Source: Mesorhizobium loti
GTDB taxonomy: Bacteria; Pseudomonadota; Alphaproteobacteria; Rhizobiales; Rhizobiaceae
NCBI RefSeq assembly: GCF_013170705.1
Contig: NZ_CP033334.1
Location: 3,635,501 to 3,699,500 of the forward strand
Direction of reading: 5' to 3'
Length of the DNA: 64,000 bases
The notes beneath the pieces are model-generated. The model ran no database searches and was not told the origin of the DNA. It saw only the letters and a program-made list of their open reading frames with translations. Made by a program: the position numbers and the translations under genes. Of this stretch, positions 25,083-33,462 are shown piece by piece. The first letter of the stretch is position 1, and every line of letters begins with the position of its first letter.

Positions 25083-26209
25083 CAGGAAACCCTCTTCCAG
25101 ATTGTCGATGCCGCGGGGGCGGGACGGGCGAGCGACAGGATGAAATCGATGAGGCTGGTCAACGACGAGCCGTCGATGAGGTCGTCGAGGTCAGGCAGGA
25201 TGGCGCGCAGTGCCGCCGTCACCGGGCGGAAGCGCGGGTCGCCGGCCAAGGGTGTTGCCAGCGACAGCCGGAAGGCACGGGCGCTCAGCCTGCGTATGGC
25301 CGTCTCCAGCTCGGCATGGTCGCCACGTTCCAGAGCGTCCGACAGGACAACGACCGCCGCACCGCGGGCAAAGGACGAAAAGCGCGGAACGGAGAGGAAG
25401 GCGAGCAGTGTCGGTCCCATGCGGGTGCCGCCGTCCCAGTCGTCGACCTGGGCCGCCGCGCGCGCCAGCGCCTGGTCGCGGTCGCGGATGCGCAATGCCG
25501 TGGTGATGCGGGTGAGCCGCGTGCCGAAGGTGAAGATCTCGGCGCGGTCGGCGCCTTGCACGATGGCGTGCGCGAGCTTGAGATAGTCCGCCGTGTGCAG
25601 CTTCATCGAGCCGGAGACGTCTATCAAGAGCAGCAGCTTGCGTGGCACGGTCTGGCGGCGGCGCAGCAGCGGTGAGGGGACGTCGCCGTCGGCGCTGACG
25701 ATTTCGCGCAGCGAACGGCGCAGGTCGAGCTTGCCGCGCGAAGGGGTGCGCACGGTGCGGAAGGAACGGCGGGCGGGCAGGGCGGACGGTAGCTTGCGTT
25801 GAAAGGCGGTCAGCCTGTCGTCGTCGCGCTGGAAATCGCGAGTGCTCAACTGCTCCAGGGCCGAGGACAGTTCGCCGCCTTCCTGGCTGTGCTCGGCTTC
25901 GATCCGCTGGTCGTCAGCGCCGCCATCATCCTTGATGCGGGTTTCCTCGTCCGCGTCACCTTCGACCACGGCTGACGTGCTGCCGTAGAAATGGCTCTGG
26001 AAATGCGCTTCGAATTCGTCGCGGCGATCGGGCGGCGGCGCCAGCGTGGCAAGGGCGGCCTCGCGGATGTCGGCCATCGAGCGTGGTCCGAGCAGTGTGA
26101 CCGCCTGCATGAAGCCGGAGACTTGTTCGGGGGCGATGGCGAAGCCGTAGCGGCGCAGCAGGCGGCCGAAGCCGAGGAAGGGCGAAGCGGCGTTGGGCAA
26201 CGCGCTCAT
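25082..26209 (-). CDS. CoxE-like VWA domain protein
   Basis: 375 residues. A CoxE-type von Willebrand A domain follows a charged, acidic middle region (about 80-130); the MIDAS motif is Asp197-x-Ser199-x-Ser201 in LLLIDVSGSMK, with GGTRMGPTL further on. In the CO dehydrogenase system CoxE works with the AAA protein CoxD in maturing the molybdenum active site. Here the AAA gene overlaps by four bases (ATGA), and the hydroxylase genes lie directly upstream, so a maturation role is well supported by context. Confidence 0.88.
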   Translation of the reverse strand: MSALPNAASPFLGFGRLLRRYGFAIAPEQVSGFMQAVTLLGPRSMADIREAALATLAPPPDRRDEFEAHFQSHFYGSTSAVVEGDADEETRIKDDGGADDQRIEAEHSQEGGELSSALEQLSTRDFQRDDDRLTAFQRKLPSALPARRSFRTVRTPSRGKLDLRRSLREIVSADGDVPSPLLRRRQTVPRKLLLLIDVSGSMKLHTADYLKLAHAIVQGADRAEIFTFGTRLTRITTALRIRDRDQALARAAAQVDDWDGGTRMGPTLLAFLSVPRFSSFARGAAVVVLSDALERGDHAELETAIRRLSARAFRLSLATPLAGDPRFRPVTAALRAILPDLDDLIDGSSLTSLIDFILSLARPAPAASTIWKRVS

Positions 26210-27087
26210 GCAAGCGCCTCCTCGACAATCCGGCCAAGCTCAGGCGCGATGTAGGACAGGTCCTCCTCGTCCTTGATCAGCACGCCGATGGCGCGGCGGA
26301 AGGCTTCGGGCCATGGGCTGCCACCTTTTTCAAGGATGGTGGCCGCATTGGCCCATTCGACGGCCTCGGCGATGCCGGGCGGCTTGGCCAGCGGGCGGGC
26401 GCGGATGGTCTGCACGGCTGCCGCAACGGCGCGTGCGGTGCCTTCAGCGACATCGCCGGCGCGTAGCATGATTATGGCGGCCTCGCGCTCGGCATCGGGA
26501 TAACCGATCCAGTGATAGACGCAACGCCGGCGCAGGGCTTCGGCAAGTTCGCGGGTGCGGTTGGAGGTCAGGATGACGATCGGTTGCGCGGTGGCACGGA
26601 TGGTGCCGCGCTCGGGGATGCTGATCTGGAAATCGGAGAGGAATTCCAGCAGCAGCGCCTCGAATTCATGATCCGAACGGTCGATCTCGTCGACCAAAAG
26701 CACGCGCTGCTCCGGTGCCCGCAACACCTGCAGCAGCGGTCGGGCGATCAGGAAGCGGTCGTCGTAAATGTCGATTTCGTGTTCGCCGGCATGGCGGATA
26801 GCGAGCAACTGGCGCTGGTAGTTCCATTCGTAGAGCGCATGCGCGGCGTCGATGCCTTCATAGCATTGCAGGCGCACCAGATCGCGGCCGAGCAGCTCGG
26901 CGACAGCCTTCGCGGCCTCGGTCTTGCCGACGCCCGGCGCGCCTTCCAGCAGCAGCGGCTTGCCGAGCCGGATCGCCAGGAAGATGGCGGTGGCCAGGCT
27001 GTCGTCGGCCAGATAGCGCGAGGTGGCGAGATGCGACGCCACCGCCTCCGGCGAGGTCGCGACAGTCTCGGCGTTCACCTCGGGCAT
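26206..27087 (-). CDS. MoxR/CoxD-like AAA ATPase
   Basis: 293 residues. Walker A GAPGVGKT at 49-56, Walker B VLLVDEID at about 128-135, sensor-type ILTSNRTRELAEALRRRC arginine-finger region. ATG 27087 begins right after the hydroxylase gene stop with one base between them; a longer in-frame start at 27183 would overlap that gene and adds an arginine-rich non-family stretch, so it was rejected. It is expected to act with the VWA protein as a chaperone pair that completes the molybdenum enzyme. Confidence 0.9.
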   Translation of the reverse strand: MPEVNAETVATSPEAVASHLATSRYLADDSLATAIFLAIRLGKPLLLEGAPGVGKTEAAKAVAELLGRDLVRLQCYEGIDAAHALYEWNYQRQLLAIRHAGEHEIDIYDDRFLIARPLLQVLRAPEQRVLLVDEIDRSDHEFEALLLEFLSDFQISIPERGTIRATAQPIVILTSNRTRELAEALRRRCVYHWIGYPDAEREAAIIMLRAGDVAEGTARAVAAAVQTIRARPLAKPPGIAEAVEWANAATILEKGGSPWPEAFRRAIGVLIKDEEDLSYIAPELGRIVEEALA

Positions 27088-27088
27088 T

Positions 27089-28093
27089 TCAGTTCGCCGC
27101 TTGCGCCTTGAGCGCGCGCAGGATGCGCTCCGGCGTGATCGGCAGCGTGTCGATGCGCACGCCGACGGCGTCGAAGACGGCATTGGCGACCGCCGGTATC
27201 TGCGGATTGGCGCACATTTCGCCCGGCCCCTTGGCGCCGTAGGGCCCGTCCGCCGAGGGCCGCTCCAGAACGATGATCTCGGTCTCGGCGAGGTCGCCTG
27301 GCCCCGGCATCAGATACTGGTTGAAGTCGGTGCCGCCATGATCGCGGTTGGGGTAGTAGGGTTCTGTCGTCTCGTAGAGCGCGTGGCTGATGCCCATCCA
27401 GGAGCCGCCGACCAGCTGCTGCTCGACCATTTTCGGGTTCAGCGCCCGGCCGATCTCGAAGACGTTCTTGACCGTCAGCACGGTGACCTCGCCGGTCTCG
27501 TCGTCGACTTCGACCTCTGCCACCGTGCAGGCATGCGCGTAGCAGGTCGACGGTTTCATCGCGCCGGTTTCCTTCTCGGGATAGGAGCGCGGGATCAGGA
27601 ACATGCCGCGGCCCGAGATCGAGCGCCCGCGCTTGAAATGTGCCGACAGCGCGACGTCGAAGATCGAGATCGATTTCTGCGGCGCGCCCTTGACCAGTAT
27701 GTTGCCCTGGCCGTCGGTCTCGAGGTCGGAAGCGTTGACCTCCAGTTCTTCCGCCGCCACTTCCAGCATCACCTGGCGGGCTTCCTTGGCGGCCTGGATG
27801 ACGGCATTGCCGGCGCGATGCGTGCCGCGCGAGGCGAAGGTGCCCATGCAATGCGGGCCGGTGTCGGTGTCGGCGGTGTCGACGACGACGCGGTCGGTCG
27901 GCACGCCGATGGTTTCGGCACAGATCTGCGCCATGATCTGCTTCATGCCCTGGCCGAGGTCGACCGAGGACAGCGTCACCATGAAATTGCCGGTCGGTGT
28001 CGAGTGGACCAGCGCCTGAGTCGGATCGCCGCCGAGATTCATGCCGGTGGGATAGTTGATCGCGGCGACGCCGCGTCCGCGCCTGATCGCCAT
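27089..28093 (-). CDS. molybdenum hydroxylase large subunit, C-terminal half (separate gene)
   Basis: 334 residues corresponding to the second molybdopterin-binding domain of xanthine dehydrogenase/CO dehydrogenase-type large subunits. Seen: DLGQGMKQIMAQICAE, a GTFASRGTHRAGNA block, VFEIGRALNP and the catalytic-Glu loop KGPGEMCANP (Glu292). It has its own ATG preceded by AAAGGAG six bases upstream and begins one base after the stop of the N-terminal-half gene. The two proteins together make about 790 residues, the usual size of a single large subunit, so they must assemble to give an active enzyme. Confidence 0.88.
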   Translation of the reverse strand: MAIRRGRGVAAINYPTGMNLGGDPTQALVHSTPTGNFMVTLSSVDLGQGMKQIMAQICAETIGVPTDRVVVDTADTDTGPHCMGTFASRGTHRAGNAVIQAAKEARQVMLEVAAEELEVNASDLETDGQGNILVKGAPQKSISIFDVALSAHFKRGRSISGRGMFLIPRSYPEKETGAMKPSTCYAHACTVAEVEVDDETGEVTVLTVKNVFEIGRALNPKMVEQQLVGGSWMGISHALYETTEPYYPNRDHGGTDFNQYLMPGPGDLAETEIIVLERPSADGPYGAKGPGEMCANPQIPAVANAVFDAVGVRIDTLPITPERILRALKAQAAN

Positions 28094-28094
28094 C

Positions 28095-29462
28095 TCAAGC
28101 TCCTTTCACGTAGGACGACATCGCCATGTATTTCTCCGCCACCGGCCAGTTGGCGGCGCGCGAGGCTTCCTGCATGCACTCGATGAGCGCTGCCCCTTCC
28201 GTCGGCTGGCGATGCGCCTTCATGTCGCCGTCGCGATAGGCGTTGATGAAGCGGAATTCGAGCGGGTCCATGCCGATCAGCCGCGCCAGCTTGTCCATCT
28301 GCACCTCCAGCGCGAAGTCGCCGATGGTGACGCCGAAGCCGCGCATGGCCGACGACGGCGTGCGGTTGGTGTAGACGCAGTAGGTGTCGATCCAGACGTT
28401 CGGGATCGTGTAGGGACCGGGATAGTGGCCGGCACCCTTCTGCGCGCCATAGGGCGAGTGGCGCGAATAGGCGCCGGCGTCGGTGTAGCCGGTGACCTTG
28501 CGCGCGACGATGCGGCCGTCCTTCATCACGCCGTCCTTGATGACCACCTTTTCGGCCGCGCGAGGTGACGAGATCTGCATCTCTTCCTCGCGGCTGTAGA
28601 TGAAACAGACCGGTCGCCCGGTCAGCTTGGCGCCGAGGATGGCGATCGGCTCGACGATGACGTCGACCTTGCCGCCAAAGCCGCCGCCGACCGTGCCGCC
28701 GACGAAATGCAGCTTCGAGCCCGGCATCTGCAGGATGATCGACGTGTTGTCGAGGGTGAAGAACATTGCCTGCGTGTTGGTGTAGCAGGTAAAGCGGTCA
28801 TTGCCCTCGGGCGCCACCACGCAGCCGGTGGTCTCGGTCGGCGCATGCTCGATCGGCGAGGACTGATAGCTCTGTTCCAAGATGTGGTCGGCGCCGGCGA
28901 AGCCGGCCTCGACATCGCCGAAGCGAACCTTGCGGCACTCGCCACTGTCATAGAGATAGTAGTTCTGGCCGTGATATTCGTTGACCAAAGGCGCGCCGGG
29001 CTTCAGCGCTTCCTCCATGTCGAAGACGGCCGGCAGCACGTCATAGTCGACCTTGACCTTCGCCGCGGCTTCCTGCGCGGCGCGCTCCGTCTCGGCCAGC
29101 ACCGCAACCACGGCCTCGCCCTTCCAGCGCACCTTGCCGTCGGCCAGCACGGTCTCGTCCTCGGGGCCGATCTGGATCAGGATCAGGATGGTGTAGACAT
29201 TGTGCGGCACGTCCTTGGCGGTCAGCACCTTGACCACACCTGGATGTTTCTCAGCCTCGGACGTGTCGATCGAGCGGATGCGGGCGTGGTGGTGCGGGCT
29301 GCGCACCATCTTCAGGTGCAGCATGCCGGGAAAGTTGCGGTCGGCGAAAAAGGCTGTCTTGCCGGTGACATGGCCGGGCGAATCCGAACGGGGCCGGGGC
29401 TGGCCGATCTCATGCAGATCGTCCTTGCGGACATCGGCGAAGTAGTTCTTGCGCAGTTCCAT
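28095..29462 (-). CDS. molybdenum hydroxylase large subunit, N-terminal half (separate gene)
   Basis: 455 residues covering the a/b hammerhead domain (GKTAFFADRNFPGMLHLKMV, RSPHHHARI, VRWKGEAVVAVLAE) and the first molybdopterin-binding domain (FVGGTVGGGFGGK, SSAMRGFGVTIGDFALEVQMD). It ends in MSSYVKGA, before the usual GRG start of the second domain, which is in the next gene. The active-site loop around AMRGFG is of the general xanthine dehydrogenase/hydroxylase type, not the CO dehydrogenase cysteine type, so CO oxidation is unlikely. Substrate unknown; an N-heterocycle or aldehyde is plausible. Confidence 0.88.
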   Translation of the reverse strand: MELRKNYFADVRKDDLHEIGQPRPRSDSPGHVTGKTAFFADRNFPGMLHLKMVRSPHHHARIRSIDTSEAEKHPGVVKVLTAKDVPHNVYTILILIQIGPEDETVLADGKVRWKGEAVVAVLAETERAAQEAAAKVKVDYDVLPAVFDMEEALKPGAPLVNEYHGQNYYLYDSGECRKVRFGDVEAGFAGADHILEQSYQSSPIEHAPTETTGCVVAPEGNDRFTCYTNTQAMFFTLDNTSIILQMPGSKLHFVGGTVGGGFGGKVDVIVEPIAILGAKLTGRPVCFIYSREEEMQISSPRAAEKVVIKDGVMKDGRIVARKVTGYTDAGAYSRHSPYGAQKGAGHYPGPYTIPNVWIDTYCVYTNRTPSSAMRGFGVTIGDFALEVQMDKLARLIGMDPLEFRFINAYRDGDMKAHRQPTEGAALIECMQEASRAANWPVAEKYMAMSSYVKGA

Positions 29463-29475
29463 TCTCTTGATCCCC

Positions 29476-29958
29476 TCAGGCGGCGTTCTGCGAATTGGAG
29501 CGCGCGGCCGTCAGCACCGCCTGGATGATCGGCTCGTAGCCAGTGCAGCGGCAGATGTTGCCCGACAGCGCCTCGACCACGTCGTCGCGGGTGGGGTTGG
29601 GCGTGTGGTCGAGCAGCACCTTGGCCGCCATGATCATGCCCGGCGTGCAGAAGCCGCATTGCGTGGCGAACGTGTCGAGGAATGCGCGCTGCAGCGGATG
29701 CAGGACGCCGCCCTCGGCGAGGCCCGATGTCGTGGTGATGGCTGTTCCGTTGCAAGTTTCAGCCAAGGTCAGGCAAGACAGCCGGAGCTCGCCGTCGATG
29801 ATGACGGAGCAGGCGCCGCAGGTGCCCTGGTGGCAGCCGCCTTTCGGCGAAGTGTCGCCGATCTTGTCGCGCAAGGCGTTGAGCAGCGTCGTGCCACTGT
29901 CGATGAATTCGGCTTTTTCTGAGCCGTTGAGCGTGAATTGAACCGGGACCTTCGCCAT
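29476..29958 (-). CDS. molybdenum hydroxylase [2Fe-2S] small subunit
   Basis: 160 residues with both clusters intact: Cys42, Cys47, Cys50, Cys62 for the ferredoxin-like N-terminal cluster and Cys101, Cys104, Cys136, Cys138 (CGFC, CRC) for the helical cluster. It passes electrons from the molybdenum site to the FAD subunit. It lies 13 bases upstream of the large-subunit gene and 61 bases after the FAD subunit gene on the same strand. Confidence 0.95.
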   Translation of the reverse strand: MAKVPVQFTLNGSEKAEFIDSGTTLLNALRDKIGDTSPKGGCHQGTCGACSVIIDGELRLSCLTLAETCNGTAITTTSGLAEGGVLHPLQRAFLDTFATQCGFCTPGMIMAAKVLLDHTPNPTRDDVVEALSGNICRCTGYEPIIQAVLTAARSNSQNAA

Positions 29959-30019
29959 GTTTCCTCCTTGCGCGTCCGCCCGAAGGATCGGACAGACGCG
30001 CGCCCCCCAACTCGTGATT

Positions 30020-30814
30020 TCAACTCAGCAGCAGCCGGCCGAGATGGACCGGCAGCACTTCGGCGCGATACCAGGCGCTGGCGATCGGATCGGTGATGGG
30101 CGTGGTGCCTTCGGCGGCGGCGGCCAGCGCCAGTGCGATGCCTTCCTGGTCAAGCGTCTTTCCCTCGAGCGCCTCTTCCGCCGCCTTGGCACGCACGGGC
30201 CGATCGGCCATGCAGCCGAGCGCGATCCGTGCCGAAGAGACGGTGCCGTCCGCGGCCCGCTCCAGAACGATGGCGATGCTCAGCACCGAGACGCCCTTGG
30301 GCTTGATCCGCGACACTTTCAGGAAGCGGAAGCCGTCGGCCTTCGGCAGCGTGAAGCCGACCGACGTGACGATGGCGCGGCTGCCGTCCCGCCCGGCCAG
30401 GAAGGTCTCGATCGGCAATTCGCCGTCATCGGTGCCGACCGTGGCGTCGAGCGCCAGCAAGGCGACGGTGAAATCGCCGTAGGGCGCGGGCGCGAACAGA
30501 TTGCCGCCGACGCTCGCCATGTTGCGCACCGCCGGGCCGCCGACGGCGCGCGCGGCCTTGGCGAGCGTGCCGAGTTCCGGATGTCGCGCGATCGCCGCCA
30601 TGGTCACCGAGGCGCCGATGCGGATCTTGCCATCGGCGACCGTGATGGCCGACAGGGTCGGGTCGGTCGACCTGACAAGGCCGGAGACCGAGACATCGCC
30701 TTCATTGGCCGCGCGGACCACGAGTGTGCCGCCACCGAGATAGCGGGTACCGGCCGTCTTCAGCGCCGCATTGGCGTCCTTCACGGTCGGGAATGTCTGG
30801 AGGGCAAGCGCCAT
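30020..30814 (-). CDS. molybdenum hydroxylase FAD-binding medium subunit
   Basis: 264 residues, CoxM/XdhB-type. FAD-site motifs: YLGGGTLVVRAANEG near the N-terminus (the family usually shows AGGTDLL) and a conserved VRNMASVGGNLFAPAPYGD loop, followed by the C-terminal CO_deh_flav_C region with RIALGCMADRPVRA. It receives electrons from the 2Fe-2S subunit encoded downstream. Length is at the short end of the family but no truncation is apparent. It follows the SRPBCC gene by 25 bases. Confidence 0.92.
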   Translation of the reverse strand: MALALQTFPTVKDANAALKTAGTRYLGGGTLVVRAANEGDVSVSGLVRSTDPTLSAITVADGKIRIGASVTMAAIARHPELGTLAKAARAVGGPAVRNMASVGGNLFAPAPYGDFTVALLALDATVGTDDGELPIETFLAGRDGSRAIVTSVGFTLPKADGFRFLKVSRIKPKGVSVLSIAIVLERAADGTVSSARIALGCMADRPVRAKAAEEALEGKTLDQEGIALALAAAAEGTTPITDPIASAWYRAEVLPVHLGRLLLS

Positions 30815-30839
30815 GGAACACTCCTGTTCTCAGCCCGAT

Positions 30840-31283
30840 TCAGCTCTGGCCGGCAAAGTGGCTCTTCAGGGCGTTGAAGCCGCCCTGGAAGACATTGGCG
30901 CCCATGCCCTCGGCCAGCTTGTCCGCATCCTCCGGGGCGGCGTCGAAGCTGGCTGTCCACTCGGCATAGGTGCGGTCGCCATCGGTGACGCGCCGAAGCT
31001 GCAGCGTCGCCTTGTGGTTGGTGAGCGGCTGCGGCGTTTCCAGGATGGAATAGCTGACGAGGAAATTGTCGTCGGAGAAGTCGAGCAGTTTTTCACGGAT
31101 GCGCGCGCCGCTGGCGAGCTGGAAGTTGCGCACGCAGCCGATCGCGGCGGCGTCCTTGCCATCCTCGATATGGCTTTCGACCATGCGCGGGTGCCAGCCC
31201 GGCAGGTCGTTGAAGTCGCGTATGCGCGCCCAGACTTTTTCGACCGGCGCGTCGATGACGCTGGAGATGGTGACCTTGGCCAT
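30840..31283 (-). CDS. SRPBCC family protein
   Basis: 147 residues with the START/Bet v1-like ligand-binding pattern: VTISSVIDAPVEKVWARIRDFNDLPGWHP at the N-terminus and a C-terminal amphipathic helix. ATG 31283 is chosen because AAGGGA stands seven bases before it; the longer frame to 31370 runs through the regulatory repeats. As the first gene of the molybdenum hydroxylase operon it could bind substrate or product, or play the membrane-anchor role of CoxG, but the sequence alone does not decide. Confidence 0.85.
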   Translation of the reverse strand: MAKVTISSVIDAPVEKVWARIRDFNDLPGWHPRMVESHIEDGKDAAAIGCVRNFQLASGARIREKLLDFSDDNFLVSYSILETPQPLTNHKATLQLRRVTDGDRTYAEWTASFDAAPEDADKLAEGMGANVFQGGFNALKSHFAGQS

Positions 31284-31340
31284 ATGATGTTCCCTTGCGA
31301 ATGAGCGTTGCGGCAAGGGTAGGGGGCTGACCCGGGTGAC

Positions 31341-31377
31341 GCTTATCAATGCGTCTTGAGCGCGTATCAAGGAGTCT
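31341..31377. promoter_or_regulatory. tandem direct repeats, probable AraC-family operator
   Basis: GCTTATCAATGCGTCT (31341-31356) and GCGTATCAAGGAGTCT (31362-31377) match at 13 of 16 positions and start exactly 21 bases apart, two helical turns. They lie between an AraC-type regulator gene and the molybdenum hydroxylase operon, which is the standard site for AraC-family binding. Confidence 0.6.
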
Positions 31378-31397
31378 GAAAAACAAGCGGCTGGAGC

Positions 31398-32225
31398 TCA
31401 GGCCGTTGCCCGCGCCGCCTCACGGTAGAGTGTCGGCGGCACGCCGACATGGTCGCGGAAGAAGCGCGAGAAATTGCCCTGCGTGGTGAAGCCGAGATTG
31501 CAGGCGACAGAGATCAGCGGCTCCTGCGACCACTGCAGCTGGCGCACCGCTTCTTCCATGCGCAGCGTGTTCCAGTAGACGTTGGGCGTCAGATTGGTCT
31601 GTTCCTTGAACAAGGCAAAGAAATGCGGCCGCGACAGCCCGACGCTGCGCGCCACGTCATCGAACGAGATGCGTTCGCAGACATTGGCCTTCATCAACTG
31701 GATCGCCTTGCGGACGCGGAAGTCCTGCATCGTGCTGATGCGGATGCGGGTGTCCTGCGGCGCCGAGGCGTCGGCGGCATCGAGCACGCTGTCGATGAAG
31801 CGCTCGATCTCGTAATTGGCGACGTCGTCGACGCTTTCATTGTCGGTCAGATGGTCGAGCAGGCTTGCGGCGGCCTGATGCAGCCAGGGCTCCAGCGTGA
31901 TCGCCGCCTGGGCAAACAATGGCGCGGAGGAGGGCAGGTCGCGGCGCCTGCGCGCCCAGTCGGGATCGATGTAGAAGGCCAGGAACAGGCCCGGCCTGCC
32001 ATCCTGCGACAGGACGTGGCTGTGCGGCTGCAGCGAATTGATGCCGGCGGCGGTGTGTGGTCCCAGCCTGACCGTCTCGCGGCCGATCGTCATTTCGCCG
32101 GCCGTGCCTTCCAGCCAGATGATCAGGTGTGCCTCGACATGGGCATGGGTGACGAAGTCGCTTGCGACATTCAGGATAGAAACATGTCCGAACCGGCCCC
32201 AGTAGAGCCTGATCGCTTCCGTCAT
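31398..32225 (-). CDS. AraC-family transcriptional regulator
   Basis: 275 residues. An N-terminal cupin-like sensor (HAHVEAHLIIWLEG, GINSLQPHSHV) is followed by the two helix-turn-helix units of AraC proteins at about 175-272: ISFDDVARSVGLSRPHFFALFKEQ and PLISVACNLGFTTQGNFSRFFRDHVGVPPTLYR. It is encoded directly upstream of and on the same strand as the molybdenum hydroxylase operon, and the tandem repeats in between are its likely target. The effector is probably the hydroxylase substrate. Confidence 0.93.
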   Translation of the reverse strand: MTEAIRLYWGRFGHVSILNVASDFVTHAHVEAHLIIWLEGTAGEMTIGRETVRLGPHTAAGINSLQPHSHVLSQDGRPGLFLAFYIDPDWARRRRDLPSSAPLFAQAAITLEPWLHQAAASLLDHLTDNESVDDVANYEIERFIDSVLDAADASAPQDTRIRISTMQDFRVRKAIQLMKANVCERISFDDVARSVGLSRPHFFALFKEQTNLTPNVYWNTLRMEEAVRQLQWSQEPLISVACNLGFTTQGNFSRFFRDHVGVPPTLYREAARATA

Positions 32226-32402
32226 GGGTATATCCTCCCGCAGGCGACTGGCCTCCCTTCGCCTGCACCGGGATTGTGCGGCCGGTTTCCGGTTTCCGTC
32301 AAGGCATCGGCTCGCGGCCGGTGCCGATGGCGGGTCGCCCCGGCCGATTTTCAGACTGAGCGATAGGAACCGGAACGAATAGCGCTTCGACGGCGGCGGC
32401 TC

Positions 32403-33401
32403 TCAATCGCTGCGGCGGAAGTTGCGGATGCGGTCGAACAGCACCGCCAGCAGGATGGCGCCGCCGATGAAGGTGCCCTGCCAGAAGGCGTTGATGCCGA
32501 GCAGGCCAAGGCTGTTGCGGATCACCTCGATGAGGGCGGCGCCGACGATGGCGCCGAAGGCGGTGCCGACGCCGCCGGCCAGGTTGGCGCCGCCGATGAC
32601 GGTGGCCGCGATGACCTGCAGTTCCATGCCGGTGCCGAGATTGGTGGTGACGGCGCCCAGCCATCCGGTCTGGATGATGCCGGCAATGCCGGCCGACAGC
32701 GCCGAGATCATGTAGACGGCGACCTTGATCTGGCGCACCGGCACGCCGGTCAGCGTTGCAGCGTGCTCGTTGCCGCCGATGGCGAAGATGTGGCGGCCGA
32801 ACTTGGTCCAGCGCAGGACGAAGCCGGTGATAAGCGCCAGCAGGATCATGTAGAGCACCGGATTGGCGATGCCGAACAGCCAGGCGCCGCCGCCCAACGC
32901 CAGCAGCTTGTTGTGGTCCGGCCCGAACTGGAAGACGACGGTGTTGTTGGAGGCGACCATGGCCAGGCTGCGGGCAATCGACAGCATGCCGAGCGTCACC
33001 ACGAAGGGCGGGAATCCGAGATAGGCGATCATGACCCCGTTGAAGGCGCCGATGGCAAGCGCGGTGGCGATCGAAGCCAGGATGCCGATTTCGATCGAAT
33101 AGCCGGCATGCATGGTGACGGCCAGCACCATCGACGACAGGCACAGCACCGAGCCGACCGACAGGTCGATACCGCCGGTGATGATGACGAAGGTCATGCC
33201 GAGCGCGACGATGGCGACGAAGGTGACGTTGCGGGTGATGTTGTAGAGGTTCTTCGAGGTGGCGAAGGCGTCGGTGGCAAACGACAGGAAAATGCAGGCG
33301 AGGATGACGGCGATCACCACCCAGAACGTCTGGCTGGAGAATATCCGCGACAGGAAAGTGTGCTGCTTCTGCGCGATCGTCTGGTCAAGGGTGACTGCCA
33401 T
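32403..33401 (-). CDS. ribose-type ABC transporter permease
   Basis: 332 residues, RbsC family, about 8-10 membrane segments. Motifs ALGMTFVIITGGIDLSVGS and AATVIGGANLAGGVGTAFGA, the latter the ATPase-contact region. It follows the ATPase gene by 61 bases on the same strand. The matching binding-protein gene (34658) is divergent, so this importer is made from two transcripts controlled from one shared intergenic region. Confidence 0.92.
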   Translation of the reverse strand: MAVTLDQTIAQKQHTFLSRIFSSQTFWVVIAVILACIFLSFATDAFATSKNLYNITRNVTFVAIVALGMTFVIITGGIDLSVGSVLCLSSMVLAVTMHAGYSIEIGILASIATALAIGAFNGVMIAYLGFPPFVVTLGMLSIARSLAMVASNNTVVFQFGPDHNKLLALGGGAWLFGIANPVLYMILLALITGFVLRWTKFGRHIFAIGGNEHAATLTGVPVRQIKVAVYMISALSAGIAGIIQTGWLGAVTTNLGTGMELQVIAATVIGGANLAGGVGTAFGAIVGAALIEVIRNSLGLLGINAFWQGTFIGGAILLAVLFDRIRNFRRSD

Positions 33402-33462
33402 TATCGACCTTTCCTGCCGGCGGCGATGCGCGCCAGCGTGGTGAAATACGGGTTTTGCGCCC

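Noticed and set aside
27089..29462. Frameshifted pseudogene of a molybdenum hydroxylase large subunit
   Set aside because: The second half has its own well-placed ribosome site and ATG right after the stop, and no residues appear lost at the junction; a two-gene arrangement fits better.
24195..31283. Aerobic CO dehydrogenase (cox) operon
   Set aside because: The large-subunit loop is AMRGFG, not the cysteine-containing CO dehydrogenase loop; only the accessory genes resemble cox.
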